Source: Promethearchaeota archaeon (lineage in GTDB: Archaea > Asgardarchaeota > Lokiarchaeia > Sigynarchaeales > SOKP01). From it: a stretch of DNA of 14,627 nt. Shown here piece after piece: positions 12,233-14,627 of this stretch (the first letter of the stretch is position 1; the number at the start of each line of letters is the position of its first letter). The notes under the pieces were generated by a model, which saw nothing but the letters and a program-made list of their open reading frames with translations, was not told the DNA's origin and made no database searches. A program made the translations under genes and the position numbers. Where the stretch lies: positions 1 to 14,627 of the forward strand of contig JAEOTL010000532.1 of assembly GCA_016839845.1 (NCBI GenBank), written 5' to 3'.

Positions 12233-14526
12233 TATGAGACCTCCGATTGTTTTTTAGAGAATAATTCCACTTGGACCAGAGCGCTATTCATAGGAAATGC
12301 CCCTCCAGGAGAATAAGAATCTTTAGTTAGAACATTTCCACATCCACCAAGGTCCACACCATCTTTATCTGGATTATACCACGCTCCTTGATACACTGCC
12401 ACTGTTCCAGGGATGATCCGTTCGGTAACTCTTGCAGGGATCCGAACACGCCCTCTGTCATTAAAGACATCAGCCATATCACCAAAATTGATTCCCCTCT
12501 CTTCAGCATCTTTGGTATTTATCCAAACCATATGAAGTTCAATCTCTTCTAACCATGGGATCATACTTATGCTTGAATGAGTTCTTCGTTTATTATGGGG
12601 AGTTAGGAGTTGTAAAGGATATTCCTTAGCTTTGGGGGCATCATAATGCTCCTCATGACTTAAATATGTAGGAATGGGAGGCATATTCTCTATATTTAAT
12701 TCTGCGATATGATCACAATAAATTTCGATTTTACCAGATAATGTTGGAAACGGATTGTTTTCAGGGTCTTCTATTTCTTCCTTGAAGGCTACAAATGGTT
12801 CTTCCACTTTTACTTTATAAAATCCATCTCTCTTCATTTCTTCATAACTCCCTATATCCTTTCGTGGACCAGTAAATATTCGCAAAATTTGGTCTTCTGT
12901 TAAACTTAAAAGACCAGGTTGAATACCCAACTTTTTAGCCAGTCCTTTACATATTTCTAAGTCTGATTTTGATTCATACAATGAATCAATTGCCTTGTTT
13001 AAGTAAATATAGTAAGGTGAACCTAGCCATGGGACAGCAACATCATTACGTTCCATAAATGTATTAACTGGAAATAAAATATCTGCAAATTTAGCAGTAG
13101 GAGTCATAAATTGCTCATGAACCACTATAAATTCAAGCGATTTTAGAGCCTTTACTCCTTTATTAACGTTTGAGTATTGATTTAAACGATTTTCAGCAGC
13201 AATATAAGCCATTTTCAAATCTGCAGGATATCCCCCCTTTTTTCCTTGTAAAATCGCGTCATAGTATTCATTAAAGTGAATTCGCGTATTAGCAGGGTTT
13301 GTTCCACCTCTTAATTTGTAAAGGCTATCTTTTCTCGGAGGTGCACCCCAATCAACAGGATTCCCTCGTGGAGTCTGCTTTTTCTTCATTTCCTCTCTTT
13401 CTTTATCGCTTATGGGGCCACTTTTCTTTTTCTTATCGGAGGATACTGTTTCACGGCTGTAATATGCCCTCATAAAACCTGAGGCATATCCTCCTCTAAT
13501 CCCAATATTTCCCGTGATTGTGCACAGAATATTAGCCGCTCTTGAATATATTTCCCCTCGTGCAGTCCTTGCAGGACCCCATCCAGCCATAAGAGCTGCA
13601 GGTTTATTGGTTGCATATTCTCGTGCTAAGCTTATTATTATTTCTGCGGGAACATTTGTAATTTCTTCTGCCCATTGTGGTGTTTTGGGTATTCCATCAT
13701 CATCACCCATTAAATGTGCTTTATATTTTTCAAATCCCACCGTGTACTTATCAATAAACGGTTGATCTTGAAGATTTTCTGAGATAATAACATAAGCCAT
13801 TGCATTGAGCATTGCAGCATCAGTACCCGGTCGAATAGGAATCCATTGATTAGCTAGAATTGCTGCGGAATCTGTAAAAATTGGATCAATATTTATAATT
13901 TTTATTCCATTCTCCCTTGCTTTCGCTAACCATAGGGGCGTACCAGGATCCCAAACCGTGTTTGCGGGATTCCAACCCCACATTATAATTAGTTTAGAGT
14001 TGAGCAAATCCTCCCGTGCATTTCCGGTCATCATTGTTCCATAGGTTGCCATGGATGCAAAGAGAGCTCCCTCATAAGAAGGAATTCCCCACATACGGGT
14101 ATATCCTCCAAATTGGTTGAGCATTACACCTACAGGGGTGACTCCATGGAGTAAGCCTTGGTTTCCAGCACCAGGAACAAAAAGAATTGATGAATTGCCA
14201 TATTTTTCCTTTATTTCTTTCATTTTTGTAGCGACTTCTTCATAAGCCTCATCCCACGTAATTCTTTCAAATTTGCCCTCACCTCGTTCTCCAATACGAC
14301 GCATTGGATATTTTAATCTATCTTGATGATAAACTTTCTGTCGATATACTCTTCCACGTAAGCAAGCTCGTAATTGAGGGTCTTCTCCGTTATCAGTCTC
14401 AAAACGTATTATTTTACCATCCTTAACATGAGCTTTCAAAGTACAACGACCACCACAGTCGTGACAACATCCTGTATTGATTATCTTGACTTCGCTTTCA
14501 TTAACTTCGGTATTATCTTTACTCAT
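12232..14526 (-). CDS. DmsA-like molybdopterin oxidoreductase, catalytic subunit (DMSO reductase family, soluble)
   Basis: A 764-residue member of the DMSO reductase family using bis-molybdopterin guanine dinucleotide. The N-terminal [4Fe-4S] motif uses C21, C24, C28 and C55, and RACLRGR matches E. coli DmsA, including the Arg two after the last Cys. RRIGERGEGKFERITWDEAY, IPIRPGTDAA, DKYTVGFEKYK and KEYPLQLLTPHNKRRTHS are further DmsA-like blocks. Ser150 in WGIPSYEGA aligns with the Mo-ligating Ser of DmsA. Two differences stand out: no Tat signal precedes the Fe-S motif, and residues 358-400 hold a Lys-rich charged insert. No NrfD/DmsC-type anchor gene lies nearby in the window. It may be an S- or N-oxide reductase, but transhydroxylase-like or other hydroxyl-transfer chemistry is possible. 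First gene of the operon. Confidence 0.92.
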   Translation of the reverse strand: MSKDNTEVNESEVKIINTGCCHDCGGRCTLKAHVKDGKIIRFETDNGEDPQLRACLRGRVYRQKVYHQDRLKYPMRRIGERGEGKFERITWDEAYEEVATKMKEIKEKYGNSSILFVPGAGNQGLLHGVTPVGVMLNQFGGYTRMWGIPSYEGALFASMATYGTMMTGNAREDLLNSKLIIMWGWNPANTVWDPGTPLWLAKARENGIKIINIDPIFTDSAAILANQWIPIRPGTDAAMLNAMAYVIISENLQDQPFIDKYTVGFEKYKAHLMGDDDGIPKTPQWAEEITNVPAEIIISLAREYATNKPAALMAGWGPARTARGEIYSRAANILCTITGNIGIRGGYASGFMRAYYSRETVSSDKKKKSGPISDKEREEMKKKQTPRGNPVDWGAPPRKDSLYKLRGGTNPANTRIHFNEYYDAILQGKKGGYPADLKMAYIAAENRLNQYSNVNKGVKALKSLEFIVVHEQFMTPTAKFADILFPVNTFMERNDVAVPWLGSPYYIYLNKAIDSLYESKSDLEICKGLAKKLGIQPGLLSLTEDQILRIFTGPRKDIGSYEEMKRDGFYKVKVEEPFVAFKEEIEDPENNPFPTLSGKIEIYCDHIAELNIENMPPIPTYLSHEEHYDAPKAKEYPLQLLTPHNKRRTHSSISMIPWLEEIELHMVWINTKDAEERGINFGDMADVFNDRGRVRIPARVTERIIPGTVAVYQGAWYNPDKDGVDLGGCGNVLTKDSYSPGGAFPMNSALVQVELFSKKQSEVS
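12239..12244 (-). promoter_or_regulatory. Strong ribosome-binding site GGAGGT for the Fe-S subunit
   Basis: GGAGGT lies inside the last codons of the catalytic subunit gene, 6 nt before ATG 12232. It is the best Shine-Dalgarno match in the window, and fixes the start of the Fe-S gene at the TAATG overlap. Confidence 0.7.
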
Positions 14527-14593
14527 AATATAAAATCATTCTCAAGTAAGTATTAATTACACATAAATTTGGATTCATTTTAATTTTTATCGA

Positions 14594-14601
14594 GTATAAA
14601 A
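14594..14601 (-). promoter_or_regulatory. TATA-like box upstream of the Mo/esterase operon
   Basis: TTTTATAC on the minus strand lies 67 nt before ATG 14526. A start of transcription about 25 bp on would give a leader of 40-45 nt. A second weaker candidate, TTTATGT (14562-14568), would give a very short leader. No strong ribosome-binding site is seen before the ATG. Confidence 0.3.
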
Positions 14602-14627
14602 ACATCCTCAATATTGGTGTTCTTTAT

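Overview
The window is AT-rich (mid-30s % GC by eye) and gene-dense, with no RNA genes, CRISPR array, transposase or phage gene that I can see. It looks archaeal. Candidate TATA-like boxes precede several genes, transcript ends carry pyrimidine/T-rich tracts, and visible ribosome-binding sites are mostly GGTGA/GTGAT-type. An AT-rich archaeon with fatty-acid-oxidation-type enzymes, a soluble molybdoenzyme and many 'bacterial-looking' hydrolases would fit an Asgard (Lokiarchaeia-like) genome. That is inference from style and gene content; no phylogenetic marker is present, and a low-GC anaerobic bacterium is not excluded.

Layout. (1) 1-587 (+): 3' part of a thiolase gene cut by the window edge. 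(2) 799-2016 (-): a second, FadA-like thiolase split in frame by one TAA that is directly followed by ATG, with all catalytic residues kept in the two halves. (3) 2197-3841 (+): two tandem carboxymuconolactone-decarboxylase (AhpD-like) paralogues. (4) 3863-5122 (-): an MFS transporter. (5) 5251-7632 (+): two tandem class-C beta-lactamase-type serine hydrolases/esterases, each preceded by the same promoter-like element. (6) 7690-8517 (-): a crotonase-family enoyl-CoA hydratase whose leader can form a 12-bp hairpin covering its likely ribosome-binding site. (7) 8623-14526 (-): a tight operon reading DmsA-like molybdopterin oxidoreductase, DmsB-like four-cluster Fe-S subunit, carboxylesterase, carboxylesterase.

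How the genes may work together. The molybdoenzyme pair resembles DMSO reductase DmsAB but has no Tat signal and no membrane anchor gene next to it, so it is probably a soluble cytoplasmic complex. It is linked to two type-B carboxylesterases that also lack signal peptides. Beside it lie two more predicted esterases, two CMD-family proteins, a transporter, an enoyl-CoA hydratase and two thiolases. A coherent reading is a catabolic island: uptake of an ester or lactone compound, intracellular ester cleavage, Mo-dependent redox or hydroxyl-transfer chemistry, then hydration and thiolysis to acyl-CoA. The substrate is unknown, and no acyl-CoA ligase, acyl-CoA dehydrogenase or hydroxyacyl-CoA dehydrogenase is in the window.

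Most striking are three independent tandem paralogue pairs in about 10 kb (CMD x2, serine hydrolase x2, carboxylesterase x2), the soluble Mo/Fe-S/esterase operon, the TAA-ATG split thiolase, and the hydratase leader hairpin.
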